This document shows, piece by piece, positions 25,742 to 34,409 of a DNA stretch of 64,000 nt (positions are counted from its first letter, which is position 1; each line of letters starts with the position of its first letter). The notes under the pieces are model-generated. The model searched no databases and had not been told where the DNA came from. It was given only the letters and a program-made list of their open reading frames with translations. The stretch is from positions 4,097,001 through 4,161,000 of the forward strand of contig NZ_JAKRKC020000001.1 in NCBI RefSeq assembly GCF_022664455.2. Reading direction: 5' to 3'. A program made the position numbers and the translations under genes. This stretch comes from Actinomadura luzonensis. GTDB taxonomy: Bacteria; Actinomycetota; Actinomycetes; Streptosporangiales; Streptosporangiaceae.

Positions 25742-26482
25742 ATGGCCATGCACCGCATCACCGCTGCCCGAAAGATCGACATCGCCCGCGCCGCGCTCGG
25801 CGCGACCATCGCCGCCGCCGCGTTCGGCGCCCACTCCGCCGCGAACGCCGACAGCGCCCCGGCCACCGCCGGGCAGCACCTCGCCACCTCCACCAGCGCC
25901 ACCACCGCCACCACCGGCACCGCCGGCACCGCTGACGCCCGCCCCGCCGACCACGCCGCGCCCCGGGCCCACGAAGAGACCAAGATCAGCGTCACCGCCG
26001 ACCAGGTGCTGGCGCTGGCCCGCTCCCAGGTCGGCACCAGCGAGAATGCCGCCGGCGGCGGCACCCCGTACCAGCAGTGGTACGCCGGCTCCCGGCGGGC
26101 CGCCGAGACCATCGCCCGCGACGGCGGCTCCCCCACCGCCTACCTCAACGCCCCCTGGTGCGCCATGTTCGTCTCCTGGGTCGGCGAGAAGACCGGCGCC
26201 CGCCCGCAGGTCGGCTGGGACGCCTACACCGTCACCTACGCCAAGTGGTTCCAGGCCAACCACCGCTTCGGCGCCCTGGCCAAGCCCGGCGCCGTGGTGT
26301 TCTTCTCCTGGAGCGGCAGCAAGGACCTCGACGACATCAACCACGTCGGGTTCGTCGTCAAGGACAACCAGAACGGCACCATCTCCACCATCGAGGGCAA
26401 CACCGGCAACGGCAAGGTGGAGGAGCGCGTCCGGCCCAAGTCGCAGGTCGTCGGCTACGGCTACCCCGAGTACGCCTCCTGA
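25742..26482 (+). CDS. secreted CHAP-domain peptidoglycan hydrolase
   Basis: 246 residues. The first 37 residues form a signal peptide (ARAALGATIAAAAFGAHSAANA). A Thr/Ala-rich linker (about 40-75) leads to the CHAP domain (about 85-240) with Cys140 in APWCAMFVSW, His201 in DINHVGFVV and Asn220 in IEGNTGN as catalytic residues. It is likely an amidase or endopeptidase cutting peptidoglycan cross-bridges outside the cell. The riboswitch immediately upstream ties its expression to c-di-AMP, as for actinomycete cell-wall hydrolases acting in growth or germination. A strong terminator follows. Confidence 0.9.
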   Translation: MAMHRITAARKIDIARAALGATIAAAAFGAHSAANADSAPATAGQHLATSTSATTATTGTAGTADARPADHAAPRAHEETKISVTADQVLALARSQVGTSENAAGGGTPYQQWYAGSRRAAETIARDGGSPTAYLNAPWCAMFVSWVGEKTGARPQVGWDAYTVTYAKWFQANHRFGALAKPGAVVFFSWSGSKDLDDINHVGFVVKDNQNGTISTIEGNTGNGKVEERVRPKSQVVGYGYPEYAS

Positions 26483-26510
26483 GCCACTCCCCCACGCCAC
26501 TCCCCCACGC

Positions 26511-26549
26511 ACGAGCGCGCGTCCCCATCGCCCGGGGACGCGCGCTCGT
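26511..26549 (+). terminator. terminator after the CHAP gene
   Basis: ACGAGCGCGCGTCCCC (26511-26526) pairs perfectly over 16 bases with 26534-26549 around a 7-base loop, followed by CGCTTTCCC. It lies 28 bases after the CHAP stop. Between them CCACTCCCCCACG is repeated twice in tandem (26485-26510). Confidence 0.8.
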
Positions 26550-26571
26550 CGCTTTCCCGGCTCTTCCCGGA

Positions 26572-27144
26572 TCACGCCTCCAGGAGGCGCAGGCTCTCGC
26601 GCGCCCACTCGGCGCGGGCCGTCGCGACGGCGATCTGCCCGGCGAAGACGTGCGCCTTCAGCGCGGCGATGCGGTCGTGCTCGGCCGCCGGGCGGCTCTT
26701 CAGCCGCTCCTTGATCAGGTCGGTCTCCTTGGCCAGCAGCGCCTCGCGGTGCGCGCGCCACTCGGCGACCAGCTGCTCCTGCTCGGCGATGAACGCCTTC
26801 AGCACCGACGCCGCCCGGTCGGGCTCGATCATGTCGAAGAACAACGCCTGCAGGAAGAACGCGTCACGCGCCGGCGGCGGCGGGTGCGGGGTGGCGAGCC
26901 AGGTGCGCAGCTCCGCCAGGCCGCGCTCGGTGATCGAGTAGACGGTGCGGCTCAGCCTGGTGCCCCGGACCTCCTTCTGGCCCTCGATGAGCCCGGCCTG
27001 CTCCATCTGGCGCAGCGTGGGATAGATCTGGCTCTGCGGCGCCGACCACACCCAGCGCGGGGCGGCCTCGAAGAAGCGGGTCAGCTCGTACCCGTTCATG
27101 GGGCGCGCCTCCAGGACGCCGAGCAGCGCGTGCTGAAGCGACAT
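26572..27144 (-). CDS. PadR-family transcriptional regulator
   Basis: 190 residues. The N-terminal winged helix is MSLQHALLGVLEARPMNGYELTRFFE, PQSQIYPTLRQMEQAGLIEG and SRTVYSITERGLAELRTWL. The C-terminal half is helical (dimerisation), typical of the longer PadR/VirR class. An alternative ATG 12 bases upstream would add four residues; GGAGGG sits just before the chosen ATG. It is divergent from the meta-cleavage operon and probably represses it until a phenolic or ring-cleavage effector binds. Confidence 0.88.
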   Translation of the reverse strand: MSLQHALLGVLEARPMNGYELTRFFEAAPRWVWSAPQSQIYPTLRQMEQAGLIEGQKEVRGTRLSRTVYSITERGLAELRTWLATPHPPPPARDAFFLQALFFDMIEPDRAASVLKAFIAEQEQLVAEWRAHREALLAKETDLIKERLKSRPAAEHDRIAALKAHVFAGQIAVATARAEWARESLRLLEA

Positions 27145-27195
27145 GCCCTCCAGCATAGGGACGGGGTGAACGCTTCCTCTAGAACAGGTATGGAG

Positions 27196-27205
27196 ATACA
27201 TGTAT
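27196..27205. promoter_or_regulatory. palindrome, candidate PadR operator
   Basis: ATACATGTAT is a perfect 10-base palindrome within the 213-base gap between padR and the class II aldolase gene. It resembles the ATGT/ACAT half-sites bound by PadR regulators. It is an AT-rich island in GC-rich DNA and overlaps where a PadR promoter would lie. Binding is inferred. Confidence 0.45.
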
Positions 27206-27357
27206 TGTCCTCCCTGTCTTGAGAGGGGCTGGGGTCGTGCGCGGCTCTGACTTGTGCGGGCCGGGCCGTGGGAACGCGGCGCGGCCTTGTCCGGGGCGGG
27301 CCGAGTCGTGCGGAGCTGGCGCGGCGGCCTGGTGGGCGAGCGGGAGAGGTGACGGCG

Positions 27358-28227
27358 GTGCACACGGAGCCGGATGGCGAGACCGCGCGCGCGGAAGCGG
27401 CGCCCGGCATGCCGTCCACGCCGGGGCAGCGGGTCGCTACGGAGCCTGCTGGGGCGGAGCGGGCTGTGGTGGAGCTGGTGGCGGCGGGGCGGGCGTTGGC
27501 GGGGGCGGGGCTGGTGACCGCGTTCGGGCACGTCTCCGTGCGGATCGCTCCCGACCGCCTGCTGATGACGCCGCCGTCGCCCCTCGGGACCCTCACCCCG
27601 GCCTCCCCGTACGCCGAGATCCCGCTCGACGCGAACGACCTGCCCGCCGGCGCGCCGCGCGAGGCGTGGATCCACGTCGAGCTGGCGCGCGCCCGGCCCG
27701 GCGCCGGCGCGATCTGCCGGGCGCAGCCGCCCGTCGCCACCGCTCTCGCCGCGGCCGGGGTGCCGATCCGGCCGCTGCACGGGCAGGGGGCCTTCCTCGG
27801 CCCCGAGGTGCCCGTGTTCGACGACGCGGTGCTCGTCCGGGACCGGGAGCGCGGCCGGGCGCTGGCGGAACGGCTCGGCGCGGCCCCCGCCGTGATCCTG
27901 CGCGGCAACGGGGCGGTGACCGTCGGCGCGACCGCCGGCGAGACCGTCGCGCTCATGTGGGTGCTGGAGGCCAGCGCCCGCATGAACGCCACCGCCTGGA
28001 GCGTCACCACCCCGAAGACCGCCACCCCGAAGACCGCCACCCCGAAGAAGGTCGCCCCGGAGGCCGCCGCCCCGAAGACCGTCGGGCCCGCCCTCGCGGG
28101 TCCCGTCCCCGCCGGTCCGGGTCCCGCCGGGCCCGTGCCGCTCTCGCCCGCCGAGCAGGAGGCGTGGCGAGCCGCCCAGCCCGAACTCCTCGCCCGCGTC
28201 TGGGCCTACCTCCAGGAGCCGTCATGA
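27358..28227 (+). CDS. class II aldolase/adducin-family protein
   Basis: 289 residues. Start chosen at GTG 27358, which has GGGAGAGG upstream; the frame is open further but with shadow-like composition. The domain spans about 20-210: AGRALAGAGLVTAFGHVSVRIAPDRLLMTP (metal and phosphate site of the fuculose-aldolase fold), EAWIHVELARARPGAGAICRAQPP and AVILRGNGAVTVGAT. The usual HxH metal pair is altered (WIHVEL), so activity may be decarboxylation or hydration rather than phosphosugar cleavage. A Pro/Ala linker encoded by 15-base repeats follows. It is the first gene of the ring-cleavage operon. Confidence 0.78.
   Translation: MHTEPDGETARAEAAPGMPSTPGQRVATEPAGAERAVVELVAAGRALAGAGLVTAFGHVSVRIAPDRLLMTPPSPLGTLTPASPYAEIPLDANDLPAGAPREAWIHVELARARPGAGAICRAQPPVATALAAAGVPIRPLHGQGAFLGPEVPVFDDAVLVRDRERGRALAERLGAAPAVILRGNGAVTVGATAGETVALMWVLEASARMNATAWSVTTPKTATPKTATPKKVAPEAAAPKTVGPALAGPVPAGPGPAGPVPLSPAEQEAWRAAQPELLARVWAYLQEPS
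28009..28050 (+). repeat. 15-base coding tandem repeat
   Basis: The unit ACCCCGAAGACCGCC occurs twice exactly (28009-28023, 28024-28038), and a third diverged copy follows. It encodes the repeating TPKTA linker of the class II aldolase-like protein. Confidence 0.75.
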
Positions 28228-29123
28228 TCGAGTTAACCGACATCGCCTACGTGCGCTCCGGCGCCGCCGACCTCGACAACGCCGTGCGCTTCGCGGTGGA
28301 CGTCGTCGGCATGGAGCTGACCGCCCGCGAGAACGGCGTCGCCTACCTGCGCGCCGACCAGCGTCACCACTGCCTGGCCCTGGTCGAGGGCGAGTCCGGC
28401 GTCATCAGCTCCGGCTTCCTCGTCCGCGACGAGGACGCGCTGGCGGCCGCCGAGACCGAGCTGGAGAAGGCCGGCGTGAGCGTCGCGCGGGGCGGCGCCG
28501 AGGAGGCGCGCTCGCGCCGGGTCCGCGACTTCCTGTCCTTCGACGACCCCTTCGGCAACCGCGTCGACCTCGCCGTCGACCAGGTGACGCTGACCGCCCC
28601 GGTCCGGCACGGCCGCGAGGCGGGCATCACCGAGTTCGGCCACCTGTGCCTGGACGCGCCCGACGTGCGCGAGGCCTACCGCTTCTGGAACGGCCTGTTC
28701 AACGCCCGCGTCTCGGACTGGATCGGCGACTGGGCCTGCCTGATGCGCATCGACCAGGTGCACCACAAGCTGGCCGTCTTCCAGGGCAGCCAGCCGGGCC
28801 TGTGCCACATCAACTTCCAGGTCGACTCCCTCGACGACGTCATGCGCAACTGGCACTTCCTGGAGGCCAACGGCGTCGAGATCGAGATGGGCCCCGGCCG
28901 TCACCCGCAGTCCACGGCCGTCTTCGTCTACTTCAAGGGCCCCGAGGGCATCACCTACGAGTACTCGTGGGGCGTACGCCTCATCACCGACGAGGACGCC
29001 TGGCGTCCCCGCTACTTCGACCCCGCCGAGCCGGGCTCGATCGACATGTGGCAGGGCCCGACGCGCCGCGTCCACACGCAGCCGCAGCTCCGCCGTCCGC
29101 TGCCGGGCAAGGGTGAGGTGTGA
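28224..29123 (+). CDS. type I extradiol (catechol 2,3-type) dioxygenase
   Basis: 299 residues, two tandem vicinal-oxygen-chelate modules. The C-terminal module holds the iron ligands and helpers: His140 (FGHLCLD), His181 (QVHHKLAVF), His195 (CHINFQV) and Glu246 (GITYEYSWG), in the spacing of 2,3-dihydroxybiphenyl and homoprotocatechuate dioxygenases. It opens a catechol ring next to the hydroxyls using Fe(II) and O2. The ATG overlaps the aldolase stop (ATGA). The tautomerase and aldehyde dehydrogenase that follow fit the oxidative branch of meta-cleavage. The exact catechol is unknown. Confidence 0.88.
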   Translation: MIELTDIAYVRSGAADLDNAVRFAVDVVGMELTARENGVAYLRADQRHHCLALVEGESGVISSGFLVRDEDALAAAETELEKAGVSVARGGAEEARSRRVRDFLSFDDPFGNRVDLAVDQVTLTAPVRHGREAGITEFGHLCLDAPDVREAYRFWNGLFNARVSDWIGDWACLMRIDQVHHKLAVFQGSQPGLCHINFQVDSLDDVMRNWHFLEANGVEIEMGPGRHPQSTAVFVYFKGPEGITYEYSWGVRLITDEDAWRPRYFDPAEPGSIDMWQGPTRRVHTQPQLRRPLPGKGEV

Positions 29124-29124
29124 G

Positions 29125-29331
29125 ATGCCGCTGGTCGAGGTGTCCCTGTCCGAAGGCCGCGACCCGGCCGCGATCCGGGCGCTGATCCACGAGCTGCACG
29201 CCGCCGTCGAGCGGGCGATCGGCTCGCCGGCGCAGAGCATCCGGGTGATCGTCCGCGAGGTGCCGCGCACCCACTGGGCCGCCGGCGACCAGACGCTGGC
29301 CGAACGCGACCAGCTCGCGCAGGGCGGCTGA
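29125..29331 (+). CDS. 4-oxalocrotonate tautomerase-like enzyme
   Basis: 68 residues. The mature N-terminus PLVEVSLSEGRDPAAIRALIHELHAAVERAIG carries the catalytic Pro1 exposed after Met removal. An Arg in IRVIVREVPRTHWAAG corresponds to the substrate-binding arginine region. The ATG lies one base after the dioxygenase stop; starting four codons earlier would hide Pro1. It isomerises 2-hydroxymuconate-type ring-cleavage products, between the dioxygenase and dehydrogenase steps. Confidence 0.88.
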   Translation: MPLVEVSLSEGRDPAAIRALIHELHAAVERAIGSPAQSIRVIVREVPRTHWAAGDQTLAERDQLAQGG

Positions 29332-29332
29332 C

Positions 29333-30763
29333 ATGGAGTTCTTCGGGCACGTGATCGACGGCGCCGAGGTGAGGTCGGCGAGCGGCGAGAGCTTCCCCAG
29401 CGTCGACCCCTACACCCGCGAGCCCTGGGCCGAGGTCGCGCTCGGCGGCCCCGCCGAGGTGGAGCGGGCCGTCGCGGCGGCCAGGCGCGCCTTCGACGAG
29501 GGGCCGTGGCCGCGCATGGGCCGCGCCGAGCGCGGGCGGCTGCTGCACCGCCTGGCCGACCTCGTCCTCGCCGAGGCCGACCGGCTCGCCCTGGCCGACA
29601 CCCGCGACATGGGCAAACCGATCGCCCAGAGCCGAGGCAACGACGTGCCCCGCGCCGCCGACAACTTCCGCTTCTTCGCCGACCACGCCCGCCTGACGGC
29701 CGCCGAGGCCCTGCCGATGGACTCGGGCCACCACGCCTACACCCGGTACGAGCCGGCCGGCGTGGCCGCCGCCGTCGCGCCGTGGAACTTCCCGCTCATG
29801 CTGGAGACCTGGAAGATCGCGCCCGCGCTGGCCTGGGGCAACACGGTGGTGCTCAAGCCCGCCGAGGACTCGCCGGTCTCCGCGACGCTGCTGGCCCGGC
29901 TGGCGCTGGAGGCGGGCCTGCCGCCCGGCGTGCTCAACGTCGTGCACGGCTACGGCCCCGGCTCCGCCGGGGAGGCCCTGACCGCTCATCCCGGCGTCGA
30001 CCGCATCACGTTCACCGGCGAGTCGGCGACCGGCCGCGTCATCTCGGCCGCCGCCGCCCGCAACCTCGTGCCGGTCAGCCTGGAGCTGGGCGGCAAGGGC
30101 GGCAACGCGGTCTTCGCCGACGCCGACCTGGACAACGCCGTGAGCTGGTCCCTGCGGGCCGTCTTCACCAACGCCGGCCAGGTGTGCCTGGCCGGGTCCC
30201 GCCTGTACGTCCAGCGCCCGGTGCTGGAGGAGTTCCTGGCCCGGTTCACCGCCGCGGCGGAGGCGATGCGTCTCGGCGACCCCAAGCTGGAGACGACCGA
30301 GCTGGGCCCGCTGGCGTCCGAGACCCACTACCGCAAGGTGCGCGGCTACGTGGAGAGCGTCGCGACCGAGGGCGGCACCGTGCACGCGGGCGGCCTCGGC
30401 GAGGGCTGGTTCGTGCGGCCGACGATCGTCACCGGCATGCCCGCGACCGGCCGCCACCAGCGGGAGGAGATCTTCGGGCCGGTGGTGACGGTGACGCCGT
30501 TCGACACCGAGGACGAGGTCGTGGCGCTCATGAACGGCACCCGCTACGGGCTGAACGCCATGCTGTTCACCGAGAACCTGTCCCGGGCGCACCGCGTCTC
30601 GGCCCGGCTGCGGGCCGGCACGGTGTGGGTGAACTGCTTCTTCGTCCGGGACCTGCGGGCCCCGTTCGGCGGGGCGGGCGACTCGGGCGTCGGCCGGGAG
30701 GGCGGCACGTTCAGCCGGGAGTTCTTCACCGAGCCGAAGGCCGTCGTCATGCAGATCACCTGA
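29333..30763 (+). CDS. aldehyde dehydrogenase, probably of a hydroxymuconic semialdehyde
   Basis: 476 residues, NAD(P)-dependent ALDH superfamily. Landmarks: Asn152 in APWNFPLMLETWK, Lys175 in VVLKPAEDSP, the FTGESATGR cofactor motif, Glu251 in LELGGKGGNAVF, catalytic Cys285 in NAGQVCLAGSR and EIFGPVVTV. The ATG lies one base after the tautomerase stop. Context makes 2-hydroxymuconic semialdehyde or its carboxymethyl analogue the likely substrate. Its 3' end overlaps the convergent kinase gene by eight bases. Confidence 0.88.
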   Translation: MEFFGHVIDGAEVRSASGESFPSVDPYTREPWAEVALGGPAEVERAVAAARRAFDEGPWPRMGRAERGRLLHRLADLVLAEADRLALADTRDMGKPIAQSRGNDVPRAADNFRFFADHARLTAAEALPMDSGHHAYTRYEPAGVAAAVAPWNFPLMLETWKIAPALAWGNTVVLKPAEDSPVSATLLARLALEAGLPPGVLNVVHGYGPGSAGEALTAHPGVDRITFTGESATGRVISAAAARNLVPVSLELGGKGGNAVFADADLDNAVSWSLRAVFTNAGQVCLAGSRLYVQRPVLEEFLARFTAAAEAMRLGDPKLETTELGPLASETHYRKVRGYVESVATEGGTVHAGGLGEGWFVRPTIVTGMPATGRHQREEIFGPVVTVTPFDTEDEVVALMNGTRYGLNAMLFTENLSRAHRVSARLRAGTVWVNCFFVRDLRAPFGGAGDSGVGREGGTFSREFFTEPKAVVMQIT

Positions 30764-32234
30764 CCCCGGGTGAGGCGGGCGGGCCGGCCCACTCCCCCGG
30801 CCCGGCGGCGGGCAGCCGCACCACGAACGCCGTCGCGCCGGGGCGGCCGCGCACGGTGATCTCGCCGCCGTGCGCGGTCACCACGGCCCGGACGATCGCC
30901 AGCCCGAGCCCCGTCCCGCCGGAGGCCCGCGACCGGCCCCGGTCCACCCGGGAGAACCGCTCGAAGATCTCCTCCTGGAGGTGCTCCGGGACGCCGGGCC
31001 CGTCGTCGGCGACCGACAGCTCGGCGACGCCGCCGTCGCGGCGCAGCGCGACCGTGACCGAGGTGCCGTCGGGGGTGTGGGTACGGGCGTTGGCCAGCAG
31101 GTTGGCCACCACCTGGTGCAGCCGCCCGGCGTCGCCCCGGACCGTGACGGGCTCCTCCGGCAGCTCCAGCAGCCAGCGGTGCTCCGGCGCGGCCGCCCGC
31201 GCGTCGCCGGTGGCCTCCAGGGCCAGCCGGGTCAGGTCCACCTCGCCGGTGGCCAGGGGGCGGCCCGCGTCCAGCCGGGCCAGCAGCAGCAGGTCGTCCA
31301 CCAGCTCGCTCATCCGGCCGGACTCGGCGTCGATGCGTTCCAGCGCGTGCCGGGTCTGGGCGGGCATCGGCCCGCCGCCGCGCAGCGCCAGCTCCGCGTG
31401 GCCGCGGATGGCGGCCAGCGGGGTGCGCAGCTCGTGGCTGGCGTCCGCGGCGAAGGCCCGCAGCCGCTGCTCCACGGCGTGCCGCCGGGCCAGCGCCTCC
31501 TCGACGTGGCCGAGCATGCGGTTGAACGCGGCCCCCACCGCGCCCGTCTCGGTACGCGGGTCGGTGTCGCGCACCCGCCGGTCCAGGCTCACCGCCCCGG
31601 CGGCCAGCGGCAGCCGCGCCACCTCGCGGGCGGTGGCGGCGACCCGCTCCAGCGGGCGCAGCGACAGCCGCACCCACACCGCGCCCGCGATGCCGGTCAC
31701 CACCAGCGCCCCGCCGAACAGCAGCAGCTCGAACACCTGGAGCCGGCCCAGCGTCTCCTCCGCCTCGTGCATCGGCAGCCCGACCACCAGCACGTCGCCG
31801 TCCTGGCCCCGGGCCGCGGCCACGCGGTAGTCGTCCAGCCGCGACAGCTCCACCGTGCGCGGCCGGCCGTCGGCGGGCAGCGCGGCCAGCACCGCCCGGT
31901 CGTCGGCGGTCAGCGTGAGGTGCGCGTCGTCGCCGGAGGTGACCACGGCCGCGTCGGTGACCTGGCCGTCCACCAGCCGCACGCCCAGTGTGCCCGGCGA
32001 CTGGCCGCGCGAGTCGCCGCGCCCGGCGTAGCGCTCGCCGTGCTCCAGGCTCGCCGGGTAGCGCACGCCGATCACGGCGAGCTGCTGGTCGACCCGGCCG
32101 AGCAGGAACCGGTCCATGCCGAGGGAGGTGGCCACGCCGACGGCGGCGCAGGCCAGCGCGAGCAGGGCCAGCAGGCCCGCGATCAGCCGCCCGCGCAACG
32201 TCCGCGGCAGCACCGCGCGCAGCGCCCTGCTCAT
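30756..32234 (-). CDS. OmpR-class sensor histidine kinase
   Basis: 492 residues; start at the ATG overlapping the regulator stop (ATGA). Membrane helices at about 15-40 and 168-190 flank an extracellular sensor with SRGQSPGTLGVRLVDGQVTDA. HAMP (RLSLRPLERVAATAREVARL), the HisKA box FAADASHELRTPLAAIRGHAEL, N box NLLANARTHTPDG and G box GGTGLGLAIVRAVV are intact. With the preceding OmpR regulator it probably controls the divergent electron-transfer genes. The same frame remains open antisense through later genes, but that is a GC artefact. Confidence 0.92.
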   Translation of the reverse strand: MSRALRAVLPRTLRGRLIAGLLALLALACAAVGVATSLGMDRFLLGRVDQQLAVIGVRYPASLEHGERYAGRGDSRGQSPGTLGVRLVDGQVTDAAVVTSGDDAHLTLTADDRAVLAALPADGRPRTVELSRLDDYRVAAARGQDGDVLVVGLPMHEAEETLGRLQVFELLLFGGALVVTGIAGAVWVRLSLRPLERVAATAREVARLPLAAGAVSLDRRVRDTDPRTETGAVGAAFNRMLGHVEEALARRHAVEQRLRAFAADASHELRTPLAAIRGHAELALRGGGPMPAQTRHALERIDAESGRMSELVDDLLLLARLDAGRPLATGEVDLTRLALEATGDARAAAPEHRWLLELPEEPVTVRGDAGRLHQVVANLLANARTHTPDGTSVTVALRRDGGVAELSVADDGPGVPEHLQEEIFERFSRVDRGRSRASGGTGLGLAIVRAVVTAHGGEITVRGRPGATAFVVRLPAAGPGEWAGPPASPGVR

Positions 32235-32938
32235 GGCCGCAGCACGTACCCGACGCCGCGCACGGTGTGGATCAGCGGCTCCCGGCCCGCGTCGATCTTC
32301 TTGCGCAGGTAGCTGATGTACAGCTCCACCACGTGGGCCTGCCCGCCGAAGTCGTAGGACCAGACGTGGTCGAGGATCTGCCCCTTGCTCAGCACCCGGC
32401 GCGGGTTGCGCATGAGCAGCCGCAGCAGCTCGAACTCGGTCGGCGTCAGGTCGATCAGCGTGCCGCCCCTGGTGACCTCGCGGGCCTCCTCGTCCATCGC
32501 CAGGTCGCCGGCCACCAGGCGGTTGTCCGGCTCGGCGCGGGCCATGCCCGCCCGGCGCAGCAGCCCGCGCAGCCGCGCCAGGACCTCCTCCAGGCTGAAC
32601 GGCTTGGTCACGTAGTCGTCGCCGCCCGCCGTGATGCCGGCCACCCGGTCCTCCACCGCGTCCCGCGCGGTCAGGAACAGCACGCACACCTCCGGCAGGC
32701 GTCCCCGGACCCGCCGCATGATCTCCAGGCCGTCGAGGTCGGGCAGCATGACGTCCAGCACCACCGCGTCCGGCCGGAACTCGGCGGCCAGCCGCACCGC
32801 CGCGGCGCCGTCGCCGGCCACGCGCACCTCCCAGCCCTCCTGGCGCAGCACCTCGTGCAGCACCTCGGCGATGTCCGGCTCGTCGTCCACGACGAGCACG
32901 CGGACCGGCGCGCCGTCCGGGCGCAGCAGCATCGGCAT
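32231..32938 (-). CDS. OmpR-family response regulator
   Basis: 235 residues from ATG 32938, which has a GGGGG-rich ribosome site; an ATG 24 bases earlier (32962) has none. The receiver has acidic pair VLVVDDEPD, phosphoacceptor Asp62 in VVLDVMLPDLDG, Thr in LFLTARD and Lys in VTKPF. The C-terminal winged helix has DLTPTEFELLRLLMRNPRRVLSKGQILDHVW and HTVRGVGYVLRP. It is translationally coupled to the kinase and likely binds the direct repeats at 32973-32994. Confidence 0.92.
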   Translation of the reverse strand: MPMLLRPDGAPVRVLVVDDEPDIAEVLHEVLRQEGWEVRVAGDGAAAVRLAAEFRPDAVVLDVMLPDLDGLEIMRRVRGRLPEVCVLFLTARDAVEDRVAGITAGGDDYVTKPFSLEEVLARLRGLLRRAGMARAEPDNRLVAGDLAMDEEAREVTRGGTLIDLTPTEFELLRLLMRNPRRVLSKGQILDHVWSYDFGGQAHVVELYISYLRKKIDAGREPLIHTVRGVGYVLRP

Positions 32939-32972
32939 CTCGACCCCCACACCCCAGACCATACGAACAACT

Positions 32973-32994
32973 TCTGAGAATCCTCTGAAATCCC
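32973..32994. promoter_or_regulatory. direct repeats, candidate OmpR-type operator
   Basis: TCTGAGAATCC (32973-32983) and TCTGAAATCCC (32984-32994) repeat at 11 bases, about one helical turn, as OmpR-family dimers prefer. A related TTCAGAGGG lies at 33010-33018. The elements lie in the divergent region between the regulator and the ferric-reductase-like gene. Confidence 0.5.
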
Positions 32995-33041
32995 CGCGCG
33001 ACGGGGCCGTTCAGAGGGAAAGCAGAGACTCCTCCGGCACG

Positions 33042-34394
33042 GTGACCTTCGTGACCCACACCTTCGCGACCTCCCCCTTGGGGACATCCACCTTCACGAC
33101 CGGGCGCCGCGCGCTGCCCCTGGGCCTCATCGGCCTGGGCGCCGCCGCGGTCGTCCTGCTCTGGTGGCGCAGCACCGCGGCCGTGGCGGGCGCGGACGGC
33201 TGGCTCACCGAGGCGGGCCGGCTCACCGGCCTGCTCGCCGCCTACGGCCTGGCCGTGCTGATCGCGCTGATGGCCCGCGTCCCGTGGCTGGAGCGCGGCG
33301 TCGGCACCGACCGGCTCACCCGCTGGCACGCGACGGGCGGCCGGTACGTCATCGGCCTGTCGGTCGCGCACGCGCTCACCGTCATCTGGGGCTACGCCCT
33401 GGCCGACGGCAAGGACGTGGCCGGCGAGACCGTCACCATGGTCCTGACGTTCCCCGACGTGCTCAAGGCCACCGTGGCGCTGCTGCTGCTGGTCGGCATC
33501 GCCGCCGTCTCCGCCCGCCGGGCGCGCGCCCGCATGCGCTACGAGACCTGGTACCTGCTGCACTTCTACACCTATCTGGCTGCCTGGCTGGCCTTCGGGC
33601 ACCAGCTCGCCACCGGCGCGCAGTTCGCCGGCGACCCGTTCGCCCGGGCCGCCTGGTACGCCCTCTACCTGGGGGTGGCGGCGCTGCTGGTCTGGTACCG
33701 GGTCCTGGCCCCGGTCCGGCTGTCGCTGCGGCACCGGATGCGGGTGGCCGCCGTGACCGCCGAGGCTCCCGGCGTCGTCTCGATCCACATCACCGGGCGC
33801 GACCTCGGGGCGCTGCGGGCCGAGGCCGGGCAGTTCTTCCGCTGGCGGTTCCTGGCGCGCGGGCTGTGGTGGTCGGCGAACCCGTACTCGCTGTCCGCGC
33901 CGCCGACGGACGAGGGGCTGCGCATCACGGTCAAGGCGCTCGGCGACCACAGCGCCGCGCTGGCCCGGCTGCGGCCCGGCACCCGCGTCTTCGCCGAGGG
34001 GCCCTACGGGGCGTTCACCGGCCGGCTCCGCTCCCGCGAGCGCGTCGTGCTGATCGCCGGCGGCGTCGGCATCACGCCGCTGCGGGCCCTGTACGAGTCG
34101 CTGCCCGGCCGGCCCGTCCTGCTCTACCGCGCCCGCAGCGAGGACGACCTGGTCTTCCGTCGCGAGCTGGAGCACATCGCCGCCGCGCGGGGGGCCGAGC
34201 TGCACTACTCGGTCGGGCCGCGCGCCGCGAGCCGGGCGTTCGAGCCGGGGGTGCTCGACCAGGTCGTGCCGGGGCTGCGGCACTGCGACGCGTACGTGTG
34301 CGGGCCGCCCGAGATGACCCGCGAGGCGATCGGCGCGCTGCGGGCCGCCGGGGTGCCGAAGCGGCGCATCCACCACGAGTCGTTCGAGTTCTGA
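33042..34394 (+). CDS. ferric-reductase-like membrane flavocytochrome/ferredoxin-reductase fusion
   Basis: 450 residues. Six membrane segments between about 20 and 230 carry the heme-coordinating histidines of the ferric reductase-like domain (WHATGGRYVIGLSVAHAL, WYLLHFYTYLAAWLAFGHQL). A cytoplasmic FAD/NAD(P)H module follows: FFRWRF...NPYSLSAPP for FAD, EGPYGAF, and IAGGVGITPLRALY plus YVCGPPEMT for NAD(P)H. It moves electrons from NAD(P)H across the membrane. GTG 33042 is chosen; GTG 33051 is possible. The downstream FMN-binding protein and ApbE mark it as the membrane entry of a flavin-based electron-transfer chain. Confidence 0.88.
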   Translation: MTFVTHTFATSPLGTSTFTTGRRALPLGLIGLGAAAVVLLWWRSTAAVAGADGWLTEAGRLTGLLAAYGLAVLIALMARVPWLERGVGTDRLTRWHATGGRYVIGLSVAHALTVIWGYALADGKDVAGETVTMVLTFPDVLKATVALLLLVGIAAVSARRARARMRYETWYLLHFYTYLAAWLAFGHQLATGAQFAGDPFARAAWYALYLGVAALLVWYRVLAPVRLSLRHRMRVAAVTAEAPGVVSIHITGRDLGALRAEAGQFFRWRFLARGLWWSANPYSLSAPPTDEGLRITVKALGDHSAALARLRPGTRVFAEGPYGAFTGRLRSRERVVLIAGGVGITPLRALYESLPGRPVLLYRARSEDDLVFRRELEHIAAARGAELHYSVGPRAASRAFEPGVLDQVVPGLRHCDAYVCGPPEMTREAIGALRAAGVPKRRIHHESFEF

Positions 34395-34409
34395 CGGGAG
34401 AGACCCGAG

